DNA from: JBCDJI01 sp964351865 | GTDB taxonomy: Bacteria > Verrucomicrobiota > Verrucomicrobiia > Methylacidiphilales > JBCBYL01 | DNA length: 61,141 bases | Reading direction: 5' to 3' | Assembly (NCBI GenBank): GCA_964351865.1 | Contig: CAYGPJ010000024.1 | Location: 1-61,141 of the forward strand | In this document: piece after piece, positions 61,071 to 61,141 of the stretch | Numbering within the stretch: position 1 is the first letter of the stretch | Layout: every line of letters starts with the position of its first letter | Made by a program: the position numbers and the translations under genes | The notes under the pieces: generated by a model | Seen by the model: only the letters and a program-made list of their open reading frames with translations | What the model was told of the DNA's origin: nothing | Databases searched by the model: none

Positions 61071-61141
61071 TAGTTTAAATATATAAATATCACTACTGTC
61101 CAGCTAAGAGCCATTTTGTAAGTTGTTGTTGGTTGAGTATG

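Noticed and set aside
1..61141. tRNA or rRNA genes
   Set aside because: No cloverleaf with a GTTCRA-type T arm and no conserved rRNA strings were noticed on either strand; a covariance scan was not possible.

Overview
The window looks like a chromosomal segment of a Gram-negative member of the Planctomycetota-Verrucomicrobiota group, most likely a Verrucomicrobiota (Opitutae-like) bacterium. This is inferred from gene content and recollection of families, not from a search: signal-peptide-rich proteins with PIG-like Ig repeats, a DUF1961 lipoprotein, a sulfatase remnant, a kinase-PEGA-sulfatase-modifying fusion, an SxtJ/DUF5989/carbamoyltransferase trio, and a Pol I that keeps all three domains. 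No rRNA, tRNA or CRISPR array was seen.

Layout. 0.1-5.7 kb: a secreted alpha/beta hydrolase, two coupled membrane proteins and polA. 5.8-27.6 kb: a patchwork accessory region. It holds an AT-rich 810-aa P-loop ATPase with NDT/TIR-like N-terminal domains (candidate defence protein), a YceI/LysR divergent pair, a higBA toxin-antitoxin operon plus a broken copy of it, an AI-2E family permease, an orphan SLATT/DUF4231-like membrane protein, a truncated IS110 transposase beside a cut-off AT-rich ORF, a Wzz-like protein, a DUF433/DUF5615 module, a repeat-rich secreted protein, a PIN/Phd module and a headless sulfatase. Copies of a dispersed palindromic repeat family lie between these cassettes. 27.5-35.1 kb (minus strand): DUF3431 protein, MscS channel, fructokinase and sucrose-phosphatase-like HAD, then DegT aminotransferase, ABC ATPase, glycosyltransferase and SGNH protein. 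35.2-40.7 kb (plus strand): SxtJ, DUF5989, carbamoyltransferase, an unknown protein, an HTTM-like membrane protein and a second glycosyltransferase. Together these two runs suggest surface glycan building, decoration and export.

41.3-43.6 kb: a cyclic-nucleotide-binding protein and a Na/Pi cotransporter. 43.7-53.9 kb: a metal-handling region with a glutaredoxin-MauE fusion, two small Cys-rich exported proteins, and a minus-strand CusCBA/Czc-like efflux operon with extra small Cys/His-rich periplasmic proteins; an NgoMIV-type restriction-modification pair with a frameshifted endonuclease sits inside it. 53.9-61.1 kb: another PIN/Phd module, two unknown proteins, a radical SAM/SPASM protein, a pseudokinase-PEGA-FGE fusion and a PA14-like secreted protein.

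The most unusual signals are the AT-rich ATPase and SLATT cassettes bounded by repeats, intergenic-type short repeats carried in frame inside polA, several palindromic element families with covarying stems, a MITE-like element that cuts a toxin gene and supplies the stop codon of the next gene, and the kinase-like domain that has lost its catalytic residues.
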